Below are positions 24,961 through 38,100 of a stretch of DNA of 64,000 bases, in pieces. The stretch's first letter is position 1. Every line of letters begins with the position of its first letter. The notes under the pieces were generated by a model. The model was given only the letters and a program-made list of their open reading frames with translations. It did not search any database and had not been told where the DNA came from. This DNA is from Synaphobranchus kaupii. Taxonomy: Eukaryota > Chordata > Actinopteri > Anguilliformes > Synaphobranchidae. Both the position numbers and the translations under genes were made by a program. The stretch covers positions 864,328 through 928,327 of the forward strand of contig JAINUF010000028.1 in NCBI GenBank assembly GCA_029718625.1. Reading direction: 5' to 3'.

Positions 24961-27072
24961 TATATTAAGTGCTTCACAGTCACAGTAGCCTATTGCTCGT
25001 GAAAAAAAACCATATGCATAGTCACATACCTTGGAAGACTTTAAGTCTTTTGGGAACGCTGAAAATAAGTGCTCCGTTCCATCGGACTGTACATCTATAC
25101 TTTCCTGCACTGTGTCGGTCGGTACTGTGGATGGTGATGTGGGCAGTTTGGTTAATGATCAGCGTTGTGTTAGCAGTGGGTTCTCTGTCCCTTTCCCAGT
25201 CCAGTGTAGCTGAATCTGGAAGGCGGGATACCTCGCAGCTCATGGTCACATCAGAACCTTCCTTGACTCTGGCCGAGCGAAGTGGTTGCACTGTAGGAGC
25301 AAAGAGTAATTTATTTAGAGAAGCTTGTAGATCTTTATGTCATATCATTGTGTAGCTACATTTCAACACCAGTCATCAACTTTAAAGCCATATACATTCC
25401 TCCAGGTGTTGGGAATTCTACAGAGGAGAAAAGAATGCTCCACACACTAACAGATGCCTTACATTCATTTGCCTTTGCGATTATTTTTATTTGAGGACAA
25501 GATCGCAAACATTACAGCGTTTGAGCTTTCTTTAATTATAACAGTCAATTCTAGAGAGATAACTTAAATGTTAAGTGACATAAATGTTAATTTTTCTCCA
25601 TATTTTTGTTTTGTGTAGTGTACTTTTAAGATAACTGGCAGGTATTCGCAAAAAGAGGATCATAAAGTTATCCAGTTAACTGAGAGAACGATTAGGCTGT
25701 ATCAGCACATTAGTGAGATTTCAATCCGGGAAAATGCACTAGAATCTGATTTAGATGTGTGATTTATTCATGGACAGTGTTAGCTGCGCTATCAAAACAA
25801 GGGAAACATGAGCCACCACTTTGTGTTACTCTCACTTACCTTCCTGGTACAATTACTTATTCTTCAGTTTTACATAAAAGTGAAATCTAAGCTCAGGTTA
25901 ATAATCAGTCTTTTGTGGAAGTAAAATACAAGATATATCTCAGTTTTGCATTATGATCTTTTTCTTATACACTGTATAGTATAAAGAAAGATACATTCTA
26001 ATGTACGGTGACATTATTTACAAACTACATAAAAGAGCAAATTTACCTTTTACAACGAACACTTCAACCTGGCCCAAGTTTACTTTCTCTGGTTTAGTTT
26101 GGATAAAAGTAAAAACTCCTGCATTTTTTAAAATCGGGCCGCAGAGAAATGTTGTACTTCCCAACTCCTAAAGAGAACACCTCCTTCATATTAAAGACAT
26201 GTTTTCCATTGGACTGTATGGTTATTATCCGAGTGTTTATGTAGCTTCCATCATGTGATGTCCACTCCCAGATGAATTCTGTCCCATTGGTGTCAGCAGG
26301 GGCTTGTAGAGAGATGCTCTCTCTCTGCCCAGAAAGGATGTATTTGTACTGCACCAACACTGCAGAAAGAGAAATATACAAAATGCAAAGATTCAGTTGA
26401 ACACAAGGCATGATAATATTACATTTCCATAGGGAGGCAAATATTAGTTAGTTCTAACGTTAAACCCAGATGGTTAAACCCAAGTCAGTCTGGAGGCTGG
26501 TACAGATTTATAAACAGATAAAAATGTAATCCCCACAGCTCTAATGAATATCTAAGCTATTTTATACTTGGATGGAAAAGTGTTGCTTTTACCAGCTGTA
26601 GTCATGGTTTTATACCCAAGATCTGCATGATTACTTTTTATCTGTCCTCAATGTGGTTGTAGAATATTACAACATTTTCTCTTTCAAGTGAAACTTCCTG
26701 TAATGGAATGCTGCTGGCAAACATAAATATCTTGAGATTAGAACTGTTCGCAGTACTTTTAATCAGAAATGAACATTTTTAGCTTCTGTTAATGTTTTTG
26801 TATTATGAAGTTCAAACACATACACAAATGTGGGTAGTGTATGGACTAATGGTAAATCTATATTGACGATAAACTTACTGTGCAAAACAACTTTAGCATA
26901 TTTGCATATCACTGCATGTATACGGATTGCTTTAATAACAATTTTAATCAATTAATTCATAATTTAATAATATAATTTAATATTTAAAAAGTCTGAGTAA
27001 CTGCCTGGCATTGGCATATAAAACCATGTCATTGTTAAATGCAATATGAAAATATTAAATTTTTGCCTCTTG

Positions 27073-27304
27073 ATTACATTACATTACAGGCATTTAGCAG
27101 ACGCTCTTATCCAGAGCGACTTACAACTTTTTTTTTTTTGCATTTCTTTTACATATATTATCCAATTATACAGCTGGCTATATACTGAAGCAATTCAGGT
27201 TAAGTACCTTGCTCAAGGGTACAACGGCAGTGTCCTACCTGGGAATCGAACCTGCAACCTTTCAGTTACAAGGCTAGTTCCTTAACCATTATACTACACT
27301 GCCG
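27073..27304 (-). repeat. tRNA-derived SINE in intron 1 of copy B
   Basis: Minus strand: tRNA-like head with 'tagtataatggttaaggaa' and B-box 'ggttcgattcc', a middle with 'cccttgagcaaggtactt', and the 3' end 'gtcgctctggataagagcg', 'tctgctaaatgcctgtaatg' and a TGTAA tail. Absent from the same intron in A, C and D, so it inserted after the duplications. Confidence 0.9.
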
Positions 27305-27688
27305 TTATACACTTAACCATTATACTACTAATAATGTTCATTTTTTTATGTAAATGGATTACATTTTAATACTTTATATATTTTGGGTTTCTTTCCCATG
27401 TGTTACCACATATTTTAGTCTTCAATAGTTAAATAAAGTAATAATTTCTCCATTCCAATATTGTTCTGTCATCAATCATTTGCTTAAAATTTCTGTGAGA
27501 TTTATATAAATACATAAATGTATGATTAAGGCAGAAAGAGGGACTCACCCTCAGATGAAAGTCTGGCACCGAATCCTGATATCCACACCAGGGTCCACCA
27601 CAGTACCATCCCCATGGCTTATGCCCTACTCAGCACTGTATACTGGTGTCTAACCTTTTTTACAAGGTATACTTCATGGGAAATTACT

Positions 27689-27700
27689 AAAAGAGGAAGT
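27689..27700 (+). promoter_or_regulatory. PU.1/Ets-like site upstream of copy B
   Basis: 'aaaagaggaagt', a close match to the PU.1 consensus, 74-85 bp upstream of the start codon on the opposite strand. This is the usual position in TATA-less myeloid and B-cell promoters. Confidence 0.4.
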
Positions 27701-28026
27701 ACCACCTATTTTGGTGAAACTGTATTCTGTAACAGTTTGCACAAGCTTCTTGGAAGTTTTGTTAATATCTTGTTGTGCAATCTGACCACCTATGACTCTG
27801 TTCTTGACTGTGCTCAGTCCTGTGATATCTGTGTCTCTTGAAGCACAAATAACTGCCATTTAACATGTTTACTTCAGGTTATAGGATAATGTTGTTTTTT
27901 TTGTTCACGGACGTGATATTTTAATATTATTGGGAGTGAAGTGTTCTATATAAAAAATACTTTAATCCCTTCTGGTTCACAAATTGTTTTAAATCTACAT
28001 GTCTGCTTGTTTTTCACAAACAGCCA

Positions 28027-28159
28027 GATGGACTCCTCTGAACCAGAGTTCTATGTATCTGAGGAAAATCTAAAGGCAGTCACTGAGTTTCAATGCGTTG
28101 GAGTCATGACTGAGTATCAACTCTCCTTTAAAAAATGGGTAAAAAAAGGTGGTCAATAG
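28027..28159 (+). pseudogene. Frameshifted copy of the plus-strand conserved frame
   Basis: Starts MDSSEPEFYVSEENLKAV as in the copy at 42544-42882, but an A-run at about 28141 has seven A where copy C has six, and the frame stops at once. Confidence 0.35.
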
Positions 28160-28340
28160 AGTAAAATTTAACCAGCCAAATTTTATATCTCTTCGGAACT
28201 GTTTTACCACTGAAGCCTCAGTCAAAACTTTAGATGAACGCAGTAATCCTCCATCATCTGACGACATACTGCTTGACAAGCTACGTACAAGCAAGCAAAA
28301 CCACATTGAAATCCATTGCGTCTGTGTACAAACAAGCCCT

Positions 28341-28527
28341 GAATCAGGGCAACTAAGACCAAATTAATGGTCTGAGGACCGAAACGTCTGTGTTGCACTT
28401 TTGTGTTTTGCACTTTTTTCACTTGCACATTATTTAATGGTCCAATATAAATATACATTGCTATTGCATCTCGGCCTCTGGAATCTGTTTTTCCATGTTT
28501 TGGAGTATGAGTACCTTTGCTGTTTTT
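28341..28527. mobile_element. 187-bp retro-insertion with 14-bp target duplication (copy B upstream)
   Basis: Flanked by 'tacaaacaagccct' at 28327-28340 and 28528-28541. The body holds 'ggtctgaggaccgaaacgtc' and ends in a T-run, consistent with a LINE 3' end or SINE. The same insertion at the same site is upstream of C (42856-43042) but absent from A and D. Confidence 0.85.
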
Positions 28528-28647
28528 TACAAACAAGCCCTTACGGTCCTGGACAGAAAGCCAAATAGCCATCACCACTGCTATGTCCTACGAACGCACA
28601 ACTTGCTGAGCTGGGAAAACACCGTAAAACAGTGCAGATGTTTGTCT

Positions 28648-28678
28648 TCTTTATAAAACTCTAAATGGCCCCGCCCCC
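28648..28678 (-). promoter_or_regulatory. GC-box plus TATA-like pair, copy B
   Basis: Minus strand GC-box at 28669-28678 and 'tataaaga' at 28648-28655, about 1.0 kb upstream of exon 1. Could start an upstream non-coding exon. Confidence 0.35.
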
Positions 28679-29453
28679 TCAGCACCTTAGTTAAGCAGAA
28701 ATCTACTAACAGCTCAAGCAGGTCCACAGTAAGGCTGCATAGTTACAGGAAGGAAAAGTGTTTTTAGCAACTCATTATCAACCACAGACGCCAGGACCAC
28801 ACTGCCACCAGACATACATACAAACTTACACAACATATCGCTTCTTTGCCATTTCACTTAGGCCATGACTAAAGGACAACCAACAATGCACACAGTGTTT
28901 AGACCAATACTCTGCATACTTTAGTGATTCCTGTTTATTTTGTAGTTGTTTTGTTTATTTGTTTGATCATGATGTCTCATGTTGATTGCAGCAGCGTCCC
29001 GTCACTCATCACTATTGGGTTCAAATGTATTTGTATTAAGTCTGTTTCCTAAGTTCAGCAGTAATCTTAGTCCTTTGGGAGTTGTTGGGGCTCCTCGAGC
29101 ATGTTATTGTTCAGTCACACTGTTAATGTCAGTCAGCAGAGAACTCAGGATCCCTATCAAACGTTATTTTGACATCCCTCCTTGCATCTCAAATAGAAGG
29201 GGGTATATTACTGTGTTTAGTTGCTGAGTAATTGTGAACTGAGGAATGTCGTTGTGAAGTTTTCACCCAAGCAGGATGGGTTGCTTTGATATGTTATTAA
29301 TGTTGGGATATTGCCATTTGCAGTGCACTTCTCACAGAAAAGTGTAACTGACTGAAGTGGACATGATGGAATTATCAGGGCAAAGGGGCGGTGCTAATTG
29401 TCCTTGTCATGTAAAGGAACAGAAAAAACAAATAGAAAATCATGAAAACCTGT

Positions 29454-29459
29454 TTTATT
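29454..29459 (-). terminator. Candidate poly(A) signal of copy C
   Basis: AATAAA on the minus strand about 1.07 kb after the stop codon of copy C, aligned with the signals after B and D. Confidence 0.45.
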
Positions 29460-31639
29460 TTGACAGTGCGTTTTGTAGAGGTTATGCCCAGCTATTTCCT
29501 ACTTAGAGAAAATAAACTCACAAAAGCCTCAAGAATAAACAGGTAAAAACAAGCAGGTATTATACATATACCAAACATTAAACAACAATCAGAGAAAGAA
29601 TGCAAAAACTAAATGATTGTAAAATAAAACATTAATCTAAAATAAAACAATGTCTTCCAGAGTGGCAGATGTAATAGGATGCAGCCATTATGTCTGTGAA
29701 ACATTTGACAAGCACTGATACTGGTTCTTTAAAATTAAAGTATTATACATTTTGCAATTTGCCCTTTATGTCTTTGAAAAAATTGCCCTTTATGTCTGAA
29801 AAATGTATTAAACATATTAAAAATAAGTATCTTTAATAATCCAGCTTTTTCAAGTTTTTAAAAATAAATTTGATACTGAAATGTGAGTTTCCTTTGCTGC
29901 TCAGTGAATTGTGTTGGCAGCCTGGACGTACTTAATCTGTCTGCTTTACAGGTGTTTTGCACTGAAACTTTGAGTTTAAATTGAATGTGCTGAGTGTGTC
30001 CAGATCCCTTAACACAGTGTAAAGACTTATTTGTCTGCATCAATGAGAGCTGTCCATAGGAGGGAAGCTCTCCATTGCATTGGTCCTCCAGGGCTTTGCT
30101 GCTCTAATCACTCCACAGGCTGGGTTGACTCTTGGGTTTCAGGTTCACCTGCAACAGTGGAAGTGGAGAAATGTTCAGTCTTTATCACACAGCCGTTCTT
30201 GGTCAAACCTGGAAACGGTGACATTCAAAATCACAAACTGTAATTTATATTTGCTGGCTTTGAGTGGTCTAGTGCTGTATGTGGCTGGATTTGATTTTAT
30301 TTCTACATTTTTTCTTTATTCAAAATCTTTTCTTTTCTTTTCATATTCTGACGTGTCTAACATAACATCCTAATATATTTATACGATTTAGCCCATACAG
30401 AACCACAATCTGTTCATTTATGCGAGTCCTCTTTCTGCCTAAATCATACATTTATATATTTATATGAACTTAAGAATTAAAAGGGCCGAGACTGTCTCTA
30501 GTGATAAGATGCTTTGAACCGTTGGTTTCAGCACCACGGTCCCCTGTCTTCATTCAAAACTGAAAGATGTTGAGTACTTGGCTGTTGTGTCCCAGTGCTA
30601 GTGTCCTCGGTTTGTGGCCTTCTCCTGTAGTACCACAGCAGTACTTTCAGCATCCCCAGGGTGGCCACCACTACAATCACCACCCTGACCACTGTCTCAG
30701 TGCTCCACCCTGTGTGAGAGGGAACACATAAGGTTAGTGTGTCTGATGTAGTCTGTTCTCAGATTCAAGCTATCACAAAGAGCAACACCACTTTACATTT
30801 CAAATATGCTATGATTGGACTGTCATATATGCAATCACTAGGCCACAGGAGTGACAGAAGTATTAATGCTCAGTTGAACTCTGTATTGAACTCTGCTTCC
30901 CTCCCATTGTGGGTTGAATTCAGATGTTTGTTTTAGCCTTAAATCAGCTCATAGAGGTGGTTGGAGGTTTTTACCTGTCTCTTTCTCTTGGGGTTCAGTG
31001 ACGGGCGTTGTTGGCAGAGTGAGGTGCAGGGGGACCTGTGCTCTGAGCATGCTCTCTGTGAACACCACACAGGCCCAGTGCAGCTGCTCTTCACTGAGGC
31101 CCAACAGGGTGAGACTCAGCATCCTGTTTGGGTTTCCCTCTGTCAGGACTTCCTGTTTTACGAGCTCCCCCCTGCCCCCCCTCATCCACAGCCAAGCCAG
31201 AGTCACAGAGCCAATCACCTGCGATATCTCACAGTTCAGCACTACTGACTGATTCCTGTATGGACCACCAGGGGGCACTGTTGAGACTGAGAGAGAGAGA
31301 GAGAAATTAATTTTTCTGCAGATATCAGCCATTATTAGTAATAAAGTGCCTGTGTGCTTTATGACCTTGGATCAGCTAACTTTCTGTTGCTTACCGTTTG
31401 CCCATAGCTGTAGACTATTACATTCAGTTGTAAAATAACACACACTTTGTTAGCACCCAATTGTTTTTTATATTATTCCATAATAAAAAAAAGTATTAAT
31501 TATCTTTGACTGAGCACCGGGAAAATAATAAGTGCATGTGTACATTGGATTAACCTACTTGTTGTCTGTTACATTCAGCTACATGGCACAGAATATTGTG
31601 AAAACGTCTCAATAAACAACATTTTCTAGTATACTGTTA

Positions 31640-31805
31640 TCTCAACAAAAAATGCTTTCAATGTCCAAGAATGCCAAGTTACTCAAATCCCTGTAATGAA
31701 ACTAGCAAAATCTAGGCCCGGAAGATAACAAGCTCTATTCCAACAAAATGCTAATCAATGTTTCCTAAATCATTTTATGTAACTTGGCCCTGTGTTTTTT
31801 CATCT
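31640..31805. repeat. Old long-TIR MITE remnant in intron 4 of C
   Basis: Same remnant and position as in copies B and D ('ctctattccaacaaaatgct', 'ggccctgtgttttttcatc'). Confidence 0.55.
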
Positions 31806-33751
31806 TACGATCGGCAGAGAATAATATATCTGTCATTCCAATTTGATCAGTTCTTTAAATTGTCTAAGCTTATACTAAACTTGTACTGCACACTTACCCT
31901 GAATAGTTACCAGAGTAATCCAGGCCATCACACTGTTTTCAGAATAACAGATGTACCTTCCACAGTCTCCAAACTTCACTGGTGAGATTCTCAGAGGAAA
32001 ATTAATTCCATCATAGACCTCAGATGAGAATCTCTCTCTATCTATCTCCATGGAAATCAAACCAGTCTCTTGTTTATCAGCTGAGGTCACAAGGATAGCA
32101 TCTGGGCTTAGCAGTGGAACTCTGAACCAGTAAGCTTTACTGTATTTTTTATTTACTGAGTCCAGTGAATTACAGATTAGCACCACCTCACTGCTGTTGA
32201 AACTTCCTCTGTACAGAGTGTGATGTGTGCCAAATGTACCTGGAGAATAAAGTAGTGGTTAGAATGATGTTCTGCACAGTGCTATACACATATGCTACTG
32301 CTACAGGTAGTGAGCAACACATGGAGAAAAACTAACAATGTGAAAGTCAATCAGCTCACAGTGAGTTTGTGGAAGAGGAAAACTCAGACCTCATTACAGT
32401 ATAGCCCATGAAGAATAACACAGGCCATATGTTGAACAAGTCATCCAACATTGTGGTCCTCTGGACAAACAAGCAGGTTGGCAGCTCAGCCAAAAACTGG
32501 CAGCTCAGCTCAAGTTTTGCTCATTAAAAAATGTTTAAAGATTTATGTTTAAAGAGTTTTTATAAATGCTCCAGTGAAAACCATATGCATAGTAACATAC
32601 CCACGTCGACTTTAAGTGTTTTGGGAACGCTGAAAATAAGTGCTCCGTTCCATCGGAGTGTACAGCTATAATTTCCTGCACTGTGTAGGTCAGTACTGTG
32701 GATGATGATGTGGGCAGTTTGGTTAATGATCAGCGTTGTGTTAGCAGTGGGTTCTCTGTCCCTTTCCCAGTCCAGTGTAGCTGAATCTGGAAGGCGGGAT
32801 ACCTCGCAGCTCATGGTCACATCAGAACCTTCCTTGACTCTGGCCGAGCGAAGTGGTCGCACTGTAGGAGCAAAGAGTAATTAATTTAGAGAAGCTTGTA
32901 GATCTTTATGTCATATCATTGTGTAGCTACATCTCAACACCAGTCATCAACTTTAAAGCCATATACATTCCTCCAGGTGTTGGGAATTCTACAGAGGAGA
33001 AAAGAATGCTCCACACACCAACAGATGCCTTACATTCATTTGCCTTTGCGATTATTTTTATTTGAGGACAAGATCGCAAACATTTCAGCGTTTGAGCTTT
33101 CTTTAATTATAACAGTCAATTCTAGAGAGATAACTTAAATGTTAAGTGACATAAATTAATTTTTCTCCATATTTTTGTTTTGTGTAGTGTACTTTTAAGA
33201 TAACTGGCAGGTATTCGCAAAAAGAGGATCATAAAGTTATCCAGTTAACTGAGAGAACGATTAGGCTGTATCAGCACATTAGTGAGATTTCAATCCGGGA
33301 AAATGCACTAGAATGTGATTTAGATGTGTGATTTATTCATGGACAGTGTTAGCTGCGCTATCAAAACAAGGGAAACATGAGCCACCACTTTGTGTTACTC
33401 TCACTTACCTTCCTGGTACAATTACTTATTCTTCAGCTTAACATAAAAGTGAAATCTAAGCTCAGGTTAATAATCAGTCTTTTGTGGAAGTAAAATACAA
33501 GATATATCTCAGTTTTGCATTATGATCTTTTTCTTATACACTGTATAGTATAAAGAAAGATACATTCTAATGTACGGTGACATTATTTACAAACTACATA
33601 AAAGAGCAAATTTACCTTTTACAACGAACACTTCAACCTGGGCCAAGTTTACTTTCTCTGGTTTAATTTGGATAAAAGTAAAAACTCCTGCATTTTTAAA
33701 ACCGGGCCGCAGAGAAATGTTGTACTTCTCAACTCCTAAAGAGAACATCTC

Positions 33752-35153
33752 TGTTACGATCCTGATACGGGACGAACCCAAGTGCAACGACCAGGAGACA
33801 GATTACAGAAAGTGGAACTTTATTAAGCGTTGGGGTGGTCCCAAAGCTGTACACGGGAGCAAAACAGGTTAGTTAGTTAACACAGGATAGCGTCCAACTG
33901 AGGACTGCTCCAAGCCGGAGCTGGACTTGAGGAAACACGGAACTGTTCCAAGCCGGAACTGGACTTGAACGGAGGTGTCTAAAACACCGGAACTGGACTG
34001 GAACTGGACTGGAACTGGACTGGAAACTGGATCGGAACTGGACTGGAAACTGGACCGGAAGGTCCACTCAGGAAACGGGAACGGCACGGAACTTGTTCCA
34101 AGCCGGAACTGGACTTGAACGGAGGTGTATAAAACACCGGAACTGGACTGGAACTGGACTGGGAACTGGACTGGAAACTGGACCGGGAGATCCACTCAGG
34201 AAACGGGAACGGCACGGAACTTGTTCCAAGCCGGAACTGGACTTGAACGGAGGTGTATGAAACACCGGAACTGGACTGGAACTGGACTGGAAGCTGGACC
34301 GGAAGGTCCACTCAGGAACACAGGGGACGGCACGGAACTTGTTCCAAGCCGGAACTGGACTAGAACGGAGGTGTCTAAAACACCGGAACTGGACTGGAAC
34401 TGGACTGGAAACTGGACTGGAGCTGGACTGGAAACTGGATCGGAACTGGGCTGGAACAGGACTGGAAACTGGACCGGGTAGCTTGAGTAACCGGGCAGAA
34501 AGCAGAGGTTAAAGGCAGGGTGTTGTGACAGGACTGTAGCTGGTGAATGCACCGCCGAGTTGGAAGGTGCGGCGTAGCTCGGGCAATACTGGCGTAAGCC
34601 GGCTGGCATGCAGAGGTCCTGGTACTGCAACACGAGTACGGGAGGTACGTAACACGGGGAGGACAAACACAGCTGCGGGAAGACTGGAACTGCGGCGTCT
34701 GGAGGTTTTGAAGGGAAACAGGTAAATGCATGCAGCAGCGAAAGATTAGCAGAGATAGCTACCAGTCAGGAAACCAGGCGAACAGGTATGAACCAGCAGG
34801 TTCACAAACACTGGACCAGAAACGGGATACGAAACAAACACGGTAGGTTAGTCAACGAACTGGCGCTGAATAGCAGCCAGCCAGGGGTTTAAATGGTGCA
34901 GGAAGTGAAGGAGAAAACGAGAAACAGGTGTGATGTTAAATCAGGAGTGATTGCCGAAGCACAGCAGTGAGGAATGTGAGTAACGAGAGGGGCGAGTGAT
35001 AGGCGGAAGCTAAAGTGGAAAATGAAACCAAAAGTACCCGAGGGAGACGCCCAGTCCACAGCCAGGAGGGAAACACGGACAAGGGATCCAACATGACACG
35101 GAAGGAAACAAGGAAAACATGGAAAACGGACAGGACGGGAACGGAACGTTACA
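33752..35153 (-). repeat. 3' LTR of the complete gypsy element
   Basis: Begins TGTAACG and ends CGTAACA on the minus strand. Holds four to five tandem blocks of about 120-130 bp rich in 'ggaactggact' (plus strand), with 'gttccaagccggaactgg' in each. Confidence 0.96.
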
Positions 35154-35156
35154 GTA

Positions 35157-35164
35157 CCCCCCCC
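35157..35164 (-). promoter_or_regulatory. Polypurine tract of the gypsy element
   Basis: Eight G on the minus strand immediately after the pol stop codon and three bases before the 3' LTR. Expected primer site for plus-strand DNA synthesis. Confidence 0.75.
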
Positions 35165-38100
35165 TCAATGTACGCCACCTGGCGTACCCGGAGGCCTGGT
35201 CTTGTCAGGGAACTGTTCGTGGAAGTCTTGGATTACTGAATGGTCCAAGATCAGGCTCTTGTGGAGCCACGACCTCTCCTCAGGACCGTACCCCTCCCAG
35301 TCGACGAGGTATTGGAAACCCCGGCCCCTGCGGCGGATATCAATAACACGGTTCACCGTGTAGGCCGGGGCGTTGTCAACAACTCGGACGGGAGGAGGCG
35401 GGATGGTAGGGGTACTGAGGGGGCTGGAGGAGACAGGCTTAACCTGGGACACATGAAACACCGGGTAAACTTTGAGGGAGGCGGGGAGGGAAAGTTTAAC
35501 AGACACCGGGTTAACTAGACAAATGATGGGGAAGGGACCAATAAAACGGGGCTGAAGCTTTCTGGATGAAGAGGGAAGGGAGATGTTTGCAGTGGAGAGC
35601 CAGACCTGCTGACCGGCCCTATACTGTGGGGCTGCGGTCCTGTGAAGGTCCGCCAGACGTTGGGAGCGGGAATTGGCGTGAAGGAGTGCGGTGCGTGTGA
35701 GTCTCCAAATGTTTTTACAACGAAGGACATGGGCCCTAACAGAGGGGACAGCTATCTCGGCCTCCTGGGTCGACAGAAGAGGGGGTTGATAGCCTAAAGC
35801 ACACTCAAACGGGGATAGGCCAGTAGAGGCACTCTTAAGGGAGTTATGTGCGTACTCGACCCAGGGGAGAAAACGGCTCCAAGAGGCAGGATTGCGCACT
35901 GTAACGCACCGCAGGGCGGCCCCCAGGTCCTGGTTCGCCCTCTCTGCCTGACCATTAGACTGGGGATGGAAACCCGAGGAAAGACTAGGAGAGGCACCCA
36001 GGGCTGCACAGAACGCCCTCCAAACTCGGGAGGAGAACTGGGGCCCACGGTCTGACACGATGTCAGAGGGGATCCCGTGCAGCCTGACCACGTGTAGCAC
36101 CAAGAGCTCAGCGGTTTCAAGGGCGGACGGGAGCTTGGGGAGGGGAACAAAGTGAACCGCCTTGGAGAACCGGTCCACTATTGTCAGAATGACGGTGTTA
36201 CCTTCTGACAACGGCAGACCGGTTACGAAGTCCACACCAATGTGACTCCAAGGACGGCCAGGGACGGGGAGGGAAAGGAGAAGACCGGAGGGAGGCTGGT
36301 GGGAAGCCTTGCTCCTGGCGCACACCGAGCAGGCCAGGACGAAGGCACGGGTATCCCCTTTAAGGGTAGGCCACCAGAAACTCCTCCTGACGAGGGCGAT
36401 AGTTCTGGCGACACCTGGGTGACATGCCAGGCACGAGGCGTGAACCCATTCGAGGACCTGGGAGCGGACGGAATCGGGGACAAAAAGACAGGAGTTAGGG
36501 TTATTGCGGGGGTCCGGTTGGGAAGTCTGGGCGGCCTTCACAATGCCCTCAATCTCCCAGGAGACCGCAGCCACCACACAGGAGGCCGGCAAAATGGGCT
36601 CCGGATCAGCAGGACTGGAGGGAGGGGAAAAAATGCGGGACAGGGCATCTGCTTTAATATTACGGGAACCAGGGCGGAAAGAAACAGAGAAATTAAAGCG
36701 TGCAAAAAATAACGACCATCTAGCCTGACGAGAATTGAGCCTCTTGGCAGATCTTAAATAAATGAGGTTTTGATGGTCGGTAAAAACAAGAAAAGGGGTA
36801 CCTGCCCCCTCCAGCCAGTGGCGCCACTCCTCAAGAGCCAGTTTTATCGCCAGCAGTTCCCGATCCCCGACATCGTAGTTCCTCTCGGCGGAGGACAGCC
36901 TCCGGGAGAAGAATGCGCAGGGATGGAGCTTGCTATCAGAGGCGGACCGTTGAGACAGAATGGCCCCCACGCCGGTGTCGGAGGCATCCACCTCAACGAC
37001 AAACTGCCGAGAAGTGTCAGGGTGAAGGAGGATAGGTGCTGAGGAAAACCGAGCCTTGAGTAGCTCGAAAGCTCGCTGGGCATCGGAATTCCAACAGTAA
37101 GGCAGGGCAACGGAAGTGAGTTTAGTCAGGGGAGCAGCAATGGAACTGTAATTGCGAATAAAGCGGCGGTAGAAATTTGCAAACCCCAGGAACTGTTGAA
37201 GGTGCTTGCGGGAGGTGGGTTGGGGCCATTCTGTCACCGCCTTGATTTTCACAGGGTCCGCCCGGATACTGCCCTCCTCGATAATGAAGCCGAGGAACGG
37301 GACCGTGGAAGCGTGGAAGGAACATTTCTCAGCCTTAACAAACAGCTGATTCTCCAACAGCCGCTGGAGAACCTCTCGAACGTGACGGACATGCTCCTGC
37401 GGGGATTGAGAAAAAATTAAAATATCATCGATATAAACAAAAACGCTCCTCCCTAGGAGGTCCCGCAGGACGTCGTTCACCATGCTCTGGAAGACTGCTG
37501 GGGCGTTAGTAAGGCCGAAAGGGACCACCAGGTATTCGTAGTGGCCCAACGGGGTATTAAAAGCAGTCTTCCACTCGTCCCCCTCACGGATACGCACCAA
37601 GTGATACGCATTCCGGAGGTCGAGCTTGGTGAACGTCACAGCTGGAGAGAGGGCTTCAAAGGCGGTGTTAATGAGGGGAAGAGGGTATTTGTTACGGATG
37701 GTGACCTGGTTGAGGCCCCGGTAGTCGATGCAGGGTCGCAGGGAGCCATCCTTCTTCCCAACGAAGAAGAACCCTGCACCGACTGGGGATGAAGAGGGAC
37801 GGATAATACCCGAAGCGAGGGAGTCGTGGATGTATTCCTCCATGGCTAGTTTCTCCGGTCCAGACAGACTGTAGAGGCGTCCCGATGGCAGTTTAGCTCC
37901 AGCCAGTAGGTCAATGGCGCAGTCATACGGCCTGTGAGGAGGTAAGGACAGAGCACGTGATTTAGAAAATACTTGCGCGAGGTCGTGATACTCGCTGGGA
38001 ACATTCGTTAAATCCGGTATAGGTTGCATGGAACAGGGTTTACTGGGCCCCGGAGGGGGTAGTGCAGAACGGAGACAGCTGGCTAGACAGTGGGCACTCC

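Larger units (their letters stand above)
21957..27615 (-). pseudogene. Receptor-like gene copy B: four Ig domains, charged transmembrane segment, short tail; frameshifted
   Basis: Type I membrane protein at the cell surface. Exons: 27549-27615 (signal peptide), 26047-26359 (Ig1), 25030-25290 (Ig2), 23630-23962 (Ig3), 22427-22738 (Ig4), 21957-22138 (transmembrane plus tail). All introns are phase 1 with GT-AG ends. Ig1 lacks the usual Cys pair. Ig2 has MSCEV, LDWER and KYRC. Ig3 has LICH, SWSW and CGRYIC. Ig4 has LNCEIS, LAWLW and HWACVV. The last exon reads TETVVRVVIVVLATLGMLK, then LLWYYRRRP and a tail of about 30 residues without ITIM. Ig1 is 313 nt instead of 312: a T6 run at 26124-26129 has one T too many, which shifts the frame and stops translation soon after. 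Without it the protein would have about 488 residues. Exact family not recognised; the four-Ig layout recalls CD4/LAG3, and a Cys-less first domain recalls CD2/SLAM. Confidence 0.85.

Noticed and set aside
27230..27304. tRNA-like sequence with A and B boxes
   Set aside because: It is the head of a SINE with the fish 3' end, not a tRNA gene; a second copy is at 12988-13155.
28222..28578. 118-codon minus-strand frame also present at 42737-43093
   Set aside because: It is created by the 187-bp insertion shared by B and C and overlaps other frames in the opposite strand.
33869..34731. Several 100-150 codon frames rich in Pro, Ser, Val and Gln
   Set aside because: They lie in the tandem blocks of the gypsy LTR and are repeated exactly in the other LTR at 39617-40479.
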